Assembly (NCBI GenBank): GCA_013399115.1
Contig: VXAA01004223.1
Coordinates: forward strand, 1 to 64,000
Reading direction: 5' to 3'
Origin: Anseranas semipalmata
Taxonomy: Eukaryota; Chordata; Aves; Anseriformes; Anseranatidae
Length of the DNA stretch: 64,000 bases
How positions within the stretch are numbered: the first letter of the stretch is position 1; every line of letters begins with the position of its first letter. The position numbers and the translations under genes were made by a program. The notes below the pieces were generated by a model that saw nothing but the letters and a program-made list of their open reading frames with translations, was not told the origin of the DNA and did not search any database. Of this stretch, positions 1-12,275 are shown piece after piece.

Positions 1-296
1 TCTTTGTCAGGGAGTGTACTGATGAGAAAAGGGGTAATGGTTTTAAACTAAAAAGGGTAGATCTAGATTTGATATTCAGAAGACATTCTTTACTCAGAGG
101 GTGACGAGGCACTGGAACAGGTTGCCCAGAGAAGCTGTGGATGCCCCATCTCTGGGAGGGTTCAAGGCCAGGCTGGATGGGGCTTTGGGCAACCTGATCT
201 AGTGGGAGGTGTCCCTGCCCATGGCAGGGGGGGTGGAACTGGGTGGTCTTTAAGGACCCTTCCAGCCCAAAACATTCTGTGATTCTGTTGTTCTAT
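1..296 (+). mobile_element. CR1 LINE, 3' end, truncated by window edge
   Basis: This is the 3' tail of an avian CR1 non-LTR retrotransposon in plus orientation. The sequence follows the usual CR1 order: a segment matching the end of the RT reading frame (a GAGGGTGACGAGGCACTGG-type block, then ACAGGTTGCCCAGAGAAGC at about 117), a short 3' UTR with the TTAAGGACCCTTCCAGCCC motif near 250-270, and the degenerate terminal 8-bp repeat (ATTCTGTG/ATTCTGTT) at about 275-296. The reading frame is broken by stops and shifts, so it is a dead copy. The left end lies outside the window. CR1 copies are normally 5'-truncated and lack clear target-site duplications, and none is visible here. Confidence 0.93.
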
Positions 297-3200
297 TTTC
301 AGCATGTATTTGGATTTGGGTGAAATCTATGAGAGACGGTATTCTGCTGATAAAACCCAGAATGCTGTGAACTGAAAATGCAGTTATTTATATCTGTTGA
401 AAAGGATTTAGAAAACTGTATGCACAGAGAACTGCTTAAGCATAAGATTTGTATACTTGGAAAAGAAAACTGAGTGGATTTGAATCCAAGTATTCAAGTC
501 TTGTCTTTCACAGACATGAATTTAAACCTTTAAACAGGAAAGCTTCTGCTTTTCTAAACTGTACACTAAAAATTCTTTCAGCACTCTAAGGACTTAGCAT
601 GCGTGCTGGGGGAGACTGAATTTCAGTGTTGGAATCAATGAGGTAGATTACAGACATCTCTACCTTGTTGTGTGCATTTACATGGTTTCTGTGTTATTGT
701 CTAGCCCAAAGACAATTTCTAGCAAAAGCACTGCCCACTCCTTATTTCCACCTCCAGCCAAAATTATAGTAAGTTGCTGAAAGAGCAAACTAGTCTCCCC
801 AGGTTAAGGCTTGCTCTGCTCTGATGGGTCATGAGGAGCCTGTGGAGCCCTGGTGAGCAGAGCAAGAAGCAGCGAGCAGTGCCCCAGCAATCACTGGCCC
901 CTAGCTGGAAGCCTGGGAGGTCCTTGGTGAGTCCTTAGGAGCACACAGGCCTGCATCAGAAGACCTTGCTAATATGTATTTCCTTTTTGAGGTTCGATAG
1001 GAAGGAACATCACCTATTGAGGGATAAGTGCATAATGACCCCTGATGGTTTTCCTGGAAGACTGCTTGATGGCCAGACGGTCCGATGGTGTTTGATACCC
1101 GTTGACACGACGACTGATTTTATGGCTCCTAGCAACTAGTGTAAATGGTTATGCTTATATAACCTTTATATAGGTATATAACCAGTAACAGTAGTGAGTG
1201 AGCCATACTCCAGCATTTAATACTCAACCATAATCATTCTGTGTTTATTGTCTTGGTGATTTTCTAGGAGAAAACAACTTTGCTTTTTCTTATTTTGTTA
1301 CATCATTCTCTGTATGCATATGAGTTTATTGTACATATATGTTAAAAAGAACTTAAGAAGATAAAGTCATAAAAATTGCTCTGCAGTCAAGGTGGTGAGG
1401 AGAGGAGTTACTGCTCTTCTACCCTCACAAGCTTATTTCCATATATTTTGTGGTAGTGACAGCACAGTGCAAAAATAAGGGTTCGTCTGTAAAGAGGGAT
1501 AAAAGCAAACTGGATTCCCATCTAGAGATGAAAAGAAGGAAGGAGAATTGGAATCACAGGTCATGCCTTAAATATATTGTTCCAGTATATTGTCTTATGT
1601 TACAGTGCCTTTGTCTTGAAATACATATGACTCGCATTATTTTGATTTTTTTTTTTTTGCATTTACATTTGTCTGTAACTGCAGATTAAAAACTATTTCA
1701 TTTCATCCTGCTTGTCAGTTCTGCCTTAGAAAGGCTTTCAGAGCACTCATGTTTGTCCCCTGGTCTTGGAGTACATGAGATGTTGGTCCTAGAAGATGAG
1801 TGCAGGCAGATATTACAGCTCCTTCAGGAGCCATGAGAAAAATAAACCACTTCAGTACTGCTGCACTCCCCTGAATTTCCTTTAAAGACATTCTTACATT
1901 GAAGAGTAATTGCTTGGGTTCATTATAGAAAACAAATGCTGGTTACTTCAGCCAACACACCTACACATCAAGATGTCAAGATAATTATATGGGAAACAAT
2001 TTATCAGGACACGGATGATAAGTCTTGATACATCTTACCCTATTTTTTAGGCACAAGAAATCTGTTCTCTTAGCAAATTATTTATTAAATCAATTCTAAA
2101 CTCATTCGCTTCTGTATCATTTTGCACAGTCCATTCAAGTAATGTGGTCTTTCTGTTGGTTTTGTAGAATTCCCTCCCATTCAGTTCGATTTGTTAATGT
2201 TTACATCGCCTGTTGCCATAGCAGTTAAAAACAGAGATAGCGGGAAGGTGCCCTAATTAGAGAAACACATGCTCCCTGCAATATGAGTTAGCTTTTGATC
2301 TGCTGTGGTTTTCTGGTCAGCAGTGGTTTTTGTTTTCATGCTCTGAACAGAAAACCAGTGCAGGGGGGAGGGTGCTGAGCACCACTGCATGGCCAGGCAG
2401 CACAGACATCTGCAAAGGTCCTTGGAGGCCGGGATATCAGCCAGGGTGCCTGAAATCTGTGGGGGGAAACCTGCTGAACTGGGTGTTAGTGAAGTGCTAC
2501 AATATCTTGAGGAACAGTAACTACATAATCTTTGAAATTCTGTGATAAAACACAAGACTGGCTGAACCGACAGTGGAAATGTGGAAGTTCAGTAAAATGA
2601 GCTACCTCGTTGCATTTGCCTTGGCAGTTAAATATCAGCTGAGACCTGGCTGCTCCAGGTAGCAGACACAGCATCAGTGATGTGGGAAACTGGCGTGGAG
2701 GGGCCTGTCTGATCAGACAGGCAGAAGGGAAAAAAAGAAATGACGCTGAAATAGAGAGCAAACTCCAAAGGTAATAGGAGAAAAGGGAGAGAAATGGAGA
2801 AATGGGTTAAATTTTGAAGGTTCATTGCTATTTAGAGACTTATTAAGGAAGTGTATAAACAGAGGATTGTAGGCAAAGGAAGAGGCTGGCTCTCCAAAAT
2901 AACACTCTGATGGGTATTTGCTTGTCAGAATTTATCCATGGCATATCCTCAGCAACATCTGCAAGAGAGTCCTGACAGATCAGATGAGGACAGAGAAATA
3001 CTTCAGGTACCTCTTATTGCTTGCAGGTTTTCTTTTGTTTCTTTTTGTAACCTCATTCCCAATCCCATAAATAAATTACTTTGTTCCTGTCCTCTGTGAC
3101 AATAAATACGATTGTGCTTTTCCCTTGAAAGGGGTCTAGCAATAAGCACAGTTGCAAGGTGAGGTGACACTGGGGGATCCTGGGTCTACTGGAAGAGCAA

Positions 3201-3535
3201 ATCTGGTTAAAGGCTGGGCTGCAGTACTTGGGGAGCACAGGCTGGCCACAGCTCCCAGCAGAACAGCTGCATCATGTTCTTCATGACTCAGTTAGGGGAC
3301 TGGTAATGGAGAGTATTTCAAACTTTTGACACACTGACTTTGCCAGGGTTCCCTCCAGGATAAACCAAAATACAAATGCTCCGCGCTGTGCTCAAGCCCT
3401 CAGTTTAGATGTAGGCTTTCACAGTCATATTGACTTCAGGATCTGAGGCAAACTCTTGTCTCTGGTTAACTCGCCAGCAGTATTATGGCTGATTTCTCTG
3501 ATGTTACTTTTTTTGCACCATGCTCACCCCTGCCA
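297..3535. other. Unique non-coding DNA, no gene seen
   Basis: AT-rich sequence with only short chance reading frames, none longer than about 100 codons and none resembling a known family. It includes a T13 run near 1647-1659 and an imperfect tandem duplication of an 18-bp unit at 2292-2327 (13 of 18 positions identical). No tRNA-like box or CpG-rich promoter-like segment was seen. Confidence 0.6.
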
Positions 3536-3564
3536 TGTGTGTATGTATATATATATATGTATGG
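3536..3564. repeat. (TG/TA)n microsatellite
   Basis: A short dinucleotide tract. A few TG steps lead into an uninterrupted TA run (about 3546-3558), followed by TGTATGG. It is a simple-sequence repeat with no sign of function. Confidence 0.8.
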
Positions 3565-6500
3565 AAACAATGACATGAAGACAGTGAGCAGAGATGTATT
3601 AGCACTGGGGAGGCTTTTTGCAGGGAAGCAGTTAGCAGCTCTGTGTGTGAGTTCTCATCACATTATCAGGGTGGCTGGTGACTTTTCTTACCTCTCTGAG
3701 TCGTGCTGGTGAGTTTCAGCCCTGATGCTATTGTATTCTGCAGATAACGTAGAAAGGCAAATCACATAAAAAGAAGAGCTCATTTTTTCACATGTAAGCA
3801 TAAGCAGTGAGCTTACAGGGGAAAGCCCGTAAATCTGAGTGTAGATCAGAAGAGTCTGTATTCAGTACTGGCTTGGTTGCAATAATTCTTAACTACAGTT
3901 GTACCCTACTTATTTACTGAAGTGGCTTGCTAATGGGTGTATGCTTTGTATGTGTAAAAACATCAGTAAATAACAGCTCACTGTGGAGCTCAATACTGCT
4001 AGTATTGCAAACCATATCTCCCTTTCCAGCAACATATTTGTATCAATGCCAGTTTTCAATTAAAAGCTGTAATTTTATACATTGCAATTTCTGCATGTTA
4101 ATAAGCTCTTTTTTTTTTTTTTCTTTTTTCACCATAGAGATTATCAGAAACATTTTGGGTTATCTGCTGAGAGAAATTGAGAAATTATATGGTTTTCTTT
4201 CACTATGAAAAAATACATAACTGCTAGGAAACACTCAGATAATTTTTCCCTGCCTCTTGCCCTTATAATTTATACCAAAGCTTCTCAGTCTGTAAGACTT
4301 CCCATTATCAGTATAATGAGGATTTTCTCCTCCTTAGCTTGCTTGGAGGAGTTCCCCAGGAGTCAGTTTTGTGAGGAGAGAGCGGGAAGGGAAAACCCAT
4401 GTGGTCTGTAACATCCCTCTAACACCTTTGGATGGGATCCACAAATCTGGGCTACATTATCTATTACCCCAAACAATATGGTTTTTATTTATTTAATTAT
4501 GTGTTTTGGGGGTGGCATCTAAACTTAAGACTTTGTTGTCCTAAGCTCTCTCTAGTAGGGGAGATAACCTTCCTATTACAAGGCCAGGTAAGGAAGTACT
4601 CTGTCTGTGTGCTGACTGGCTCATATCTGTATTGCTCACACTGTGCAGAATGTCTAAACTACATGGCACTTGGCCATGGTTTCTGCTGGGTCCATGTGGA
4701 TGCTCCTCTGACCCAAAGATGGATTTACTTTTCTGTGTGTTTTTTCAGTTCCCATGCCTAAAACAACAGGAAGGCTGTGTTTTGAACTGTCAAAGTGGTG
4801 TTTCCATAGAGTGAGATGTAAGACAGGTGTTACATGTCCTGAAGTGGGACATCTGTTTGAGGGTGCTAAGCCTGTTGGAGTATCACTGAATGACCCCACA
4901 GAGCAGGACTAACACATGCTTGGATACAGACTGGTGGGAACTATTTTGCTATCTTCTGGGCTGGGCATCTTCTGGATGACGTCTTAGGGGAAATTAGTTG
5001 ATGTGATCCAAAATGTGTCAAGGAACAAAGAGAGATATATACTCAAAGATTAAGAGTGTAAATATTCTTCCTGGTCCTTTGTATTTATCATTGTTGAAAA
5101 TTATAGAGTTGAAATTTATAGAGTCTGTAGGGTCTATCTTTTTGTTAACTACCAAAGGAACTTAGGAAGGTTGTATATGAATCTTTATGTAGTTATATAA
5201 ATGACAGGGAAGATAGCAGAAACATACTTGGAAGAACAGATGACAAACATATGCTGACTCAAATGAAGAGCAAAGCCTCAGTTTTCCACCCAGTTCCTCC
5301 AGTAAAACTTTCATGGAACTCAGTTTGGGGTTTGGATAACACTTTTCAATGTAATGAACTATATCTGGAATTTATAGAATGGTTTATCAACAAAAAAGTA
5401 CCTAGGCTAGAGGGTGACTCAGATGTGATTATATAGGTTAAGTTAATAGTGAACTTCATTATTGCACAAGGACAGGAAATCATACTTCTTGCACCCACAG
5501 ATCCTTAGGAAGTGTAAATCTGCATGACATGAGGAAGGAGAAATGGCCCGTGAAAACTTAAAGATGTTCAAAAGAAGAGAACTAAACTGATGTTAGTTCT
5601 TATCTTGTGGGATTTTGGTTTGGCCCAGTTCTGCAAGCAGACATAAAGAGTTTGATTGAGTTGTCTGAGCACAGTGCCATTTTTGCTGCTTTTGATAGCT
5701 GAGACATCTGTGTGGGACAGGGGAATATACAGCCATGGGAGGGCTATACACTTGTGGAGCAGCATCTGTCAGCTGGGGAGATCTGTAGGACATCTCACAT
5801 GAGAACAGACACCCCTGTGTTGGTGACTGAACTGTGGCCACTGTGTGGAAAAAAGGTCCCTTTTTTTTTTTCTAAAAGAAATTAGCAACCAAACAATAAG
5901 AATGTGTTCAGTTCTTGTTTTTGGCCTTGTCTCACCTGGACATTTATTTCACCCAGAGTTAGGAGATTCCCCATATTTGTCACTGTAGTCACTAGTGTAT
6001 ACACTGCAAACAAAACACCTGTTCTTTCCCAACACAGTTTTACTCTATCTCAGAATAAAACAGAAAAAACTGTGGTGGCCAGGACCCTTGCAGACCTACC
6101 AGCACTGGGAGCATTGACTCTGTCTCAAAGTGTTCCCCACCACAGGTCAGGGATGAATCCTTAGTGCTTCCCTCGCTTACTGTGTCCCATGTGAAATGGA
6201 CATAACTTTTCTTAAATGCACACTCTGATCTATGTAAAAAAATATGTTTCATAAAAACAAGCACCTCCCAGCTGTGATGTTCATCTCTCCTTTTCCTTTC
6301 ACCTCTGGGTCTTCAGCATCACCCAGGTAACTGGGTAAAGATGATTTTCCTTTGGGAAAAGGAACACGCATTTCAGTTACATGAGCTTGAGAAGGGTCGA
6401 ACCATCCACTTCACCCACCCAAATGTGGATGAACTGGAGCATGCCAAAAACTGGAAGGCAACACTAACAAGACAGATGACTTGAGACATCACCTCTGAGC

Positions 6501-9500
6501 GGCAGGTTGAAAGAATTGCCTTTGGTCTTACAAGGAGAGGATGGAGGTCGGGAACATCATAAAAATGTTCTAATATGTAAATGTAACTGTGAAGAGCATA
6601 ACAATTAATTGTTTTCCATGTCCAAGTGCTTTCTACAACAGGCAAGAAGTCATCAGTTTAAATTGCAGAGAAGATATAAATCCAATTTTGGGAAAACAGT
6701 TAAGCTCTAAGATATATAGTGACAGAGACATGGGAGGTTTTGGAATCCCCTTCACCAGAAAATATTGAGAACTGTCTGGGCACTGCTCAGACAGGGCCAT
6801 CTCTCCCTCAGTGAGGGGCAGGGACCAGATGACCCCTTGAATTTCTTTTTTGCAGGTGATTCCTTCTCCATTTACTCCATAGCAGTACTGAAAGTTTCCT
6901 GAAAATACAGCCCCATCCATGATAATAGCAAAAGAGGGAAAACAAATTGAAGACTATGGCACTCTGAGGTAAAAATGAGCAAGCTGTTGACTACAGGGAC
7001 ATGAATAGACCCCATGCAGTCTTGAATAGTTTTGGCTGCTCCATATTTATAGCATGCTTCTATAAGCAAAACGTTAATATGCAATTTTAAACATTGGCTG
7101 TTAAGTCACACTAGAGGAGAGGAAAAGGGACCGCACACACAGGGCTGTGCATGTGTTGCTGTGCTCAGAGTCTTCTGGAACACTCTAATTTTCTCTTTGA
7201 TACAACACCAAATTCTGCAAATTTTAATATGTCATTTTAGCTTTTGGAGAAGGTGGTTTTCTTGCTAACTTTTCATGTGGATGCTGAATGGCTCATTACA
7301 GAATCCTCTATATATTTCTATGTAGGGACTGTTGAACGATTTCATACCAATTATAAGGAGTGGGAGAATCTCATCAATATAGGTTGACATCCATGTCTAA
7401 AGAAAAATGTTCATCTTATATAGGCAGGACGTGATAATGTGATGGAGCTCTAAGAATGCTAATATAAACCTCTATCTGAACATAAATTGGGATCTGGTAT
7501 TTATTAGATGACATAGTCTGAAAATGGATTTCAAATGGGCAACCCCCCTCCCTCCCCAATTATACTGTGAAGGAATTCTGTGTATTTGAATGCACAGAAG
7601 ATATTCTGTACAGTACTAGCTCACAAAGGCCAGATTTATTGGGCAAAAGGAATTGCTGAATCTAATATATAATTTTAACATATATATATGTTGAAATTCC
7701 TGCAGCAGGTAGTTTTGATGCTCTTGGTATGTTTGTGAGACCAGGTATAGCCTAGAGCTATACCAGAATGACAGCAATTACATTTTCCTACTGCCAGTGA
7801 AAATTAGCCACTCATGAAGAAGGGAATCAAACACCACCAACTGCTTACTGAGAATGAAATCTCGAAGGGATATGAAATTAATTCCTCTTCTCCATTTCAG
7901 TACTGTAAATGAAGGAGATATAATGGAACATGAGTTTGATGTCCCGAAGCTATTCACATTGCAGTGAGTAGGATGCTTCTGGATAACTTCACTGGCACTT
8001 TTGTTCAGCCTACAGAAATCCTTTGCACTAGCCAGAAGAAAAGTTTTCTGAAGAATAAATGAAGAAAGGGAAAGTCACATAGATGTGATTTCTGAGTTGC
8101 AATTGCTGGTCCTTTTTAAAGAAAAGAAATACAAGAACAATTTGAAGGAAAAGATTGTTACATTATTTGTGAAAATAATTCATAGAAATCATAATTGTGC
8201 AATGTGGTGGCCAATGAAAATGCTGTTCAAAATTTACGAAAGGTAAGAATTTATTAGTGAACCTTGAGGTACATCACAAACACCAAAGCACTGAAGGACT
8301 CTGTAATAACAAAAGTAGTAATTGCTTTTTTTAAAAAAACAATGTCTTTGTAGGCACCTTTTGCTTATTGGCTATAACTTTTCTAGCTATATTTATTTTG
8401 TAATTATTTTGTCATGAGAAAAATATGCCAAACACTACTCCTAACCTTCTAAGCCATTATAGCTTTGCCTGGTGCTAGGGCTGCATCTTTTCAGAGGAAG
8501 CTGAATCATAGTGTGACTGCAAAGCTCTAACCAGTCTGAAGCTGATGACTCATCAGTCCCTCCATGCTGGAAGCCACGGAAAGCACCCGTCTGTGCCTCT
8601 GAAACTCCCTCTGGATCAGCCACTGTGGTGAAGGAATACGTCCTCACCCACTCTGTGTCACCTCAGCTTTGCCAGCATCCTCAGAAAGGCTGGCTTTTGC
8701 CCAGAGGAGCTCCCGGCACACATGTGAGTGTCTGTTGTATGAGCGTAGCAGCTGCCCTCGATCTCTGCAGGGTCTGTGAGAGCAGCAAGTTTCTCACGTG
8801 GATGGTTCCTGTTGTCCAAGCTAAGGTGACACCGACCATGAGGGAAATCATAATTCTGTCACCTCAATTAAGCACCTGAAGCTAATGGGATGAATTGACA
8901 AAATGACCCCAATATTACATAAATAGCTTTAGCCTTTGACTCTCTTTTAAATCTCTGAGCTACTGTAATTGAAGCCTTTTGTTTCCCTCCAGAACTTCTT
9001 TCAGGAGCACTGGCACTGGTTTAGTTTCCTGGGGGATGACTGTCAAACACCACACTCCCTAAATGCAAGTTGAGAGTGGGAGATATGTTCTTAGTTGTAA
9101 GAGAAACCAGCCTGGAGAAACAAGCAAGAAATGAACATTTCTAAATGATCCAAGTGAAAAGTTGAATTAGACCGGTCCATTTTGGGAAGGAGTAAGTTAT
9201 CACTTTTGACAGTCTGACTTGGCTTCCTGATTTGCAATGGCACACCTCCAAAGTTTGCAAGAGACAAGGGAGGTGTTTCTAACTCAGCTCCTGACTTGAA
9301 CTTCTTAAAGTAACTTCTGCCATCTCTCATGGTTTGAATGTACACAGCATTATGGTTTGCCTTGCAAACAGCTCGTTACTGTGACACTTCTCCTCTGGCA
9401 AGTAGTATTACCCGGGTACCATCCTTCTGAGCATCTGTGACTACTAGTCACCTACGACCACTGAGAATAACATATTGTCGTGGAGTATGAACATGCTGAA

Positions 9501-9930
9501 CAGCTTTATACACAACATTAAATCACACTGAGGTGCACTAGTTACTTAGATATTCATATCTCCATAATAGGGAACTCAAATTTTTGTCTGTGCTAATATG
9601 GACATACTTTTCAACCAGCCAGGTACATGCAATGAGCTACGTGTCCCCCTTTCTCACTCCATCCCTTCACTTGGTCCATCATTGTGGGTATCCTGGAGAC
9701 TGAGAGGGAGATTTTTCAAGGCACACTGTATGGCAGGAGGATGTATGAGAGGATGTCTAACTCCCACTGTGTGTCTAAAATGCTCTTCAGAGCTTCTGTT
9801 TTTCTTTGGCAATAGAGGCTAGTGTAGAGGTATAGAGGTCTTGTTGGAAAGCGGAGGCACAAAACCTGGTTGTTTAACTGAGTATTTGTCTTCTCTATTA
9901 GATACTACTCAGATTTGATTCTCCCAATGC
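3565..9930. other. Unique non-coding DNA, no gene seen
   Basis: AT-rich sequence without a supported gene. It contains a pyrimidine tract (T14, C, T6) at 4109-4129, a T11 run at 5861-5871 and a short TA run near 7680-7689. A C-rich patch at about 7543-7558 has three C runs, one short of a canonical quadruplex. All reading frames are short and unrelated to families I recognise. Confidence 0.6.
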
Positions 9931-9956
9931 AAAAATAAATAAATAAATAAATAAAT
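9931..9956. repeat. (AAAT)n microsatellite
   Basis: About six tandem AAAT units follow the sequence CCCAATGC. This is a simple tetranucleotide repeat. A second A-rich low-complexity tract with AAAC units lies nearby at about 10051-10086. Confidence 0.85.
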
Positions 9957-11989
9957 CAACTGTCCTCCCGAACTCCCTCTCTCTCCGAACTTGCAAACTC
10001 CCAAATCTGAGAAAACTGCAAATGAAGAAGTTTAAAAAGAAGGCTTTTTTAAAAAACAAAAACAAACAAACAAAAAATAAAAAAAAGAACTTCATGATCA
10101 ATATAGGGAGAACATCAAAGTAGAAATGTTTCTAGAGTTATAATGATAAATCCATTTTTTTTTCCAAAATGCTGTTGCCTCTCAGTGAAAAAGCTATTGT
10201 CTACATAATTTGTACTTAATTTTATCTTTAAAATACCAGATTAAATTGTCCATTGTTGCTAAAGTGTGTCTGTGCTTTGATCTCAGTAAATTACCTCATG
10301 TAACAGGAAGCAGGCTGAATTTTCAAGAAAAGCCTATTCTTACATTTACATCTAGTACAAGAAAAATGACATTCTGTACTCGTACATTTTCTTACTGATG
10401 TGAGAAAGAGAAAAACTTGCAATACACACATACGCATACACTCAGCGGAGATTAAAGAGCAGAGGGCATGTCCAGAGTGTCCTGGCCATCTTAATATTAC
10501 AGGTGTTTGAAAGGAAGCCAGCAGATGAAAGAATGTTCTTTTTTTTTGGAAACACAACTCTTTCCTTCCCTAGTATTTGAAATGCAGTTAATTCCTTTTT
10601 ATTTGAATTTACCTTCATGAAAACAGATGAGACTAGCTTCAGTTAAATGGACCTGGCTGCAATAGAATGATGGCTACATTGTAAGGGTTTGCTTTTGCTT
10701 TGCCACATAACATCCCAACGAAGAGGTCTTTCAGACTAGAGTTATCCCTGATTTACGATAATGTCTTTTAGCATGCCTCTTTCACATTTGTGTTCCCAGG
10801 GAAAGAAAACCACAGACTGAGGGCAGCATGAAGTATTCCAGAGAGTGTCTATCAAGGCTGGGCAGAAGATGAAAAAAAGATGACATCAGTTATCTCTTTG
10901 TACTGTTCCGAGAGGCACAGAACCTGACAAATAGAAATTGCTTGCAACTGGTGAGGTGAAACTTTTCATTCTGCCAGAAAAGAAAAAAACAAAAACAAAA
11001 AACTGTTGTTATTGAATGGTTACATACCCTTGGCTATAAGACCAGCAAGACATCTTCCTATAGACTTCAACTTGTCTTCCAAAAGTTAGTCATACAGGCT
11101 GGGAGAGAGTAGTGAATACATAAAGGCTCTATTTAGCAGGGTGCATGCTCATGCATGTTAAATCCATGCTTAGTCCCTTTCTAGAGCCATGGCCAAAACC
11201 ATTTAGAAATAGTTCACAAAACTTTAATTTTCATCTGTTAGGTTATACAATAAAAGCCCTTCTGCACACCCACAAAGGAGCTCAGAGAGACAATGGCAGG
11301 AGGGGTAGCCCAAATAATACCCTGCCTGGCTACTCCCAGGCCCATCCCAGGAGCCACCAGTCTGTCAGCGGCCTCTGCCCCCAAGCCCAGAGGAGCACAG
11401 GGGCACAGGGACAGGTGGAAACCCGAAGTAAGGACTCAGAGGAACAAACACCCTGTCTGAGCCCCTCCCAGGACAACCTCAGCCCCTGTGTGCAGGTACG
11501 AAACCCATCACGAGGAGTCATCAGGAGCAGCTCTCCAGATGACTTTTTGGACTAAGGAGGGTTTCTGACTAGGGGTGGGACACATAGGACACAGGGTAAA
11601 AGCAGTCTGGGATTGCACAGGACTTACCATGGGATGTTTAGGGGAGAAACCAAAGGTAGGAAAAGACAAAACTAAAAATGGGCAGAAAAGATCAGTTTAT
11701 GAAATCAGAATAACTGAGTATCATGGAATTAGATGAGAATTATTTGTAAATACATTTTGTGTGCATTTCTGACTTGTGACTAAACCAGTGTTGATAACAA
11801 CATTTTGGTTATTGCTGAATAGTGCTTGCACAGCATCAAGGTGTTATCCATTCTCTTTTTGCCACTTTGCCCCCACCAACACAAAGGCTGGGGGTGGGAA
11901 AGAGGCTGGCAGGGGACTCAGCCAGGACAGCTGACCTGAACTGACCAAAAGGATATTCCATACTGTAGGATGTGGGGCTCAGTGATAAA
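9957..11989. other. Unique non-coding DNA; one weak exon-like patch
   Basis: No supported gene. There is an A-rich tract at 10051-10086. A more GC-rich segment at about 11240-11560 holds a 136-codon open frame (11145-11555, +) of polar, low-complexity composition. It is flanked by an acceptor-like pyrimidine tract ending in TTAG near 11241 and a CAG|GTACGA donor-like site at 11495/11496. I do not recognise the peptide, and chance is the more likely explanation. Confidence 0.5.
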
Positions 11990-12275
11990 AGCTCAAGGAA
12001 AGGAGGAGGAATGGGGAACGGCCTGAAGCTGCATCAGGGGAGGTTCAGGCTAGATATCAGCAAAAGGTTCTTCATTGAGAGGGTGGTCAGGCACTGGAAC
12101 AGGCTCCCCAGGGAAGTGGTCACGGCACTGAGCCTGACAGAGTTCAAGAAGCGTTTGGACAACGCTCTCAGACACATGGTCTGTTTTTGGGTTGCCCTTT
12201 AGGGACCTAGGAGTTGGACTCGATGATCCTTGTGGGTCCCTTCCAACTCGGGTTATTCTGTGATTCTATGATTCT
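11990..12275 (+). mobile_element. CR1 LINE, 5'-truncated 3' end
   Basis: A 5'-truncated CR1 copy in plus orientation. It has the last part of the RT reading frame (about 12010-12182), a short 3' UTR containing GGAGTTGGACTCGATGATCC and GGGTCCCTTCCAACTCGGG, and the terminal 8-bp repeats ATTCTGTG/ATTCTATG at about 12255-12275. The left boundary is approximate because similarity fades near 11990-12002. It belongs to the CR1 type whose coding end reads RDMV or RHMV just before the stop. No target-site duplication is evident, as is normal for CR1. Confidence 0.93.
12020..12202 (+). pseudogene. CR1 ORF2 C-terminal fragment (RT protein tail)
   Basis: This frame encodes the C-terminal end of CR1 ORF2, the endonuclease and reverse-transcriptase polyprotein. 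Recognisable pieces are [33 protein letters not shown] and [13 protein letters not shown]. The catalytic RT core and the endonuclease are absent, so the fragment cannot act in retrotransposition. The usual CR1 end is HMV followed by TGA. Here the triplet after GTC reads TGT, apparently because one A was lost, so the frame runs on for about five residues before a TAG. I infer this from the other CR1 copies and from family knowledge. Confidence 0.85.

Noticed and set aside
7543..7558. C-rich patch considered as a minus-strand G-quadruplex
   Set aside because: Only three C runs are present, so it fails the four-run rule.
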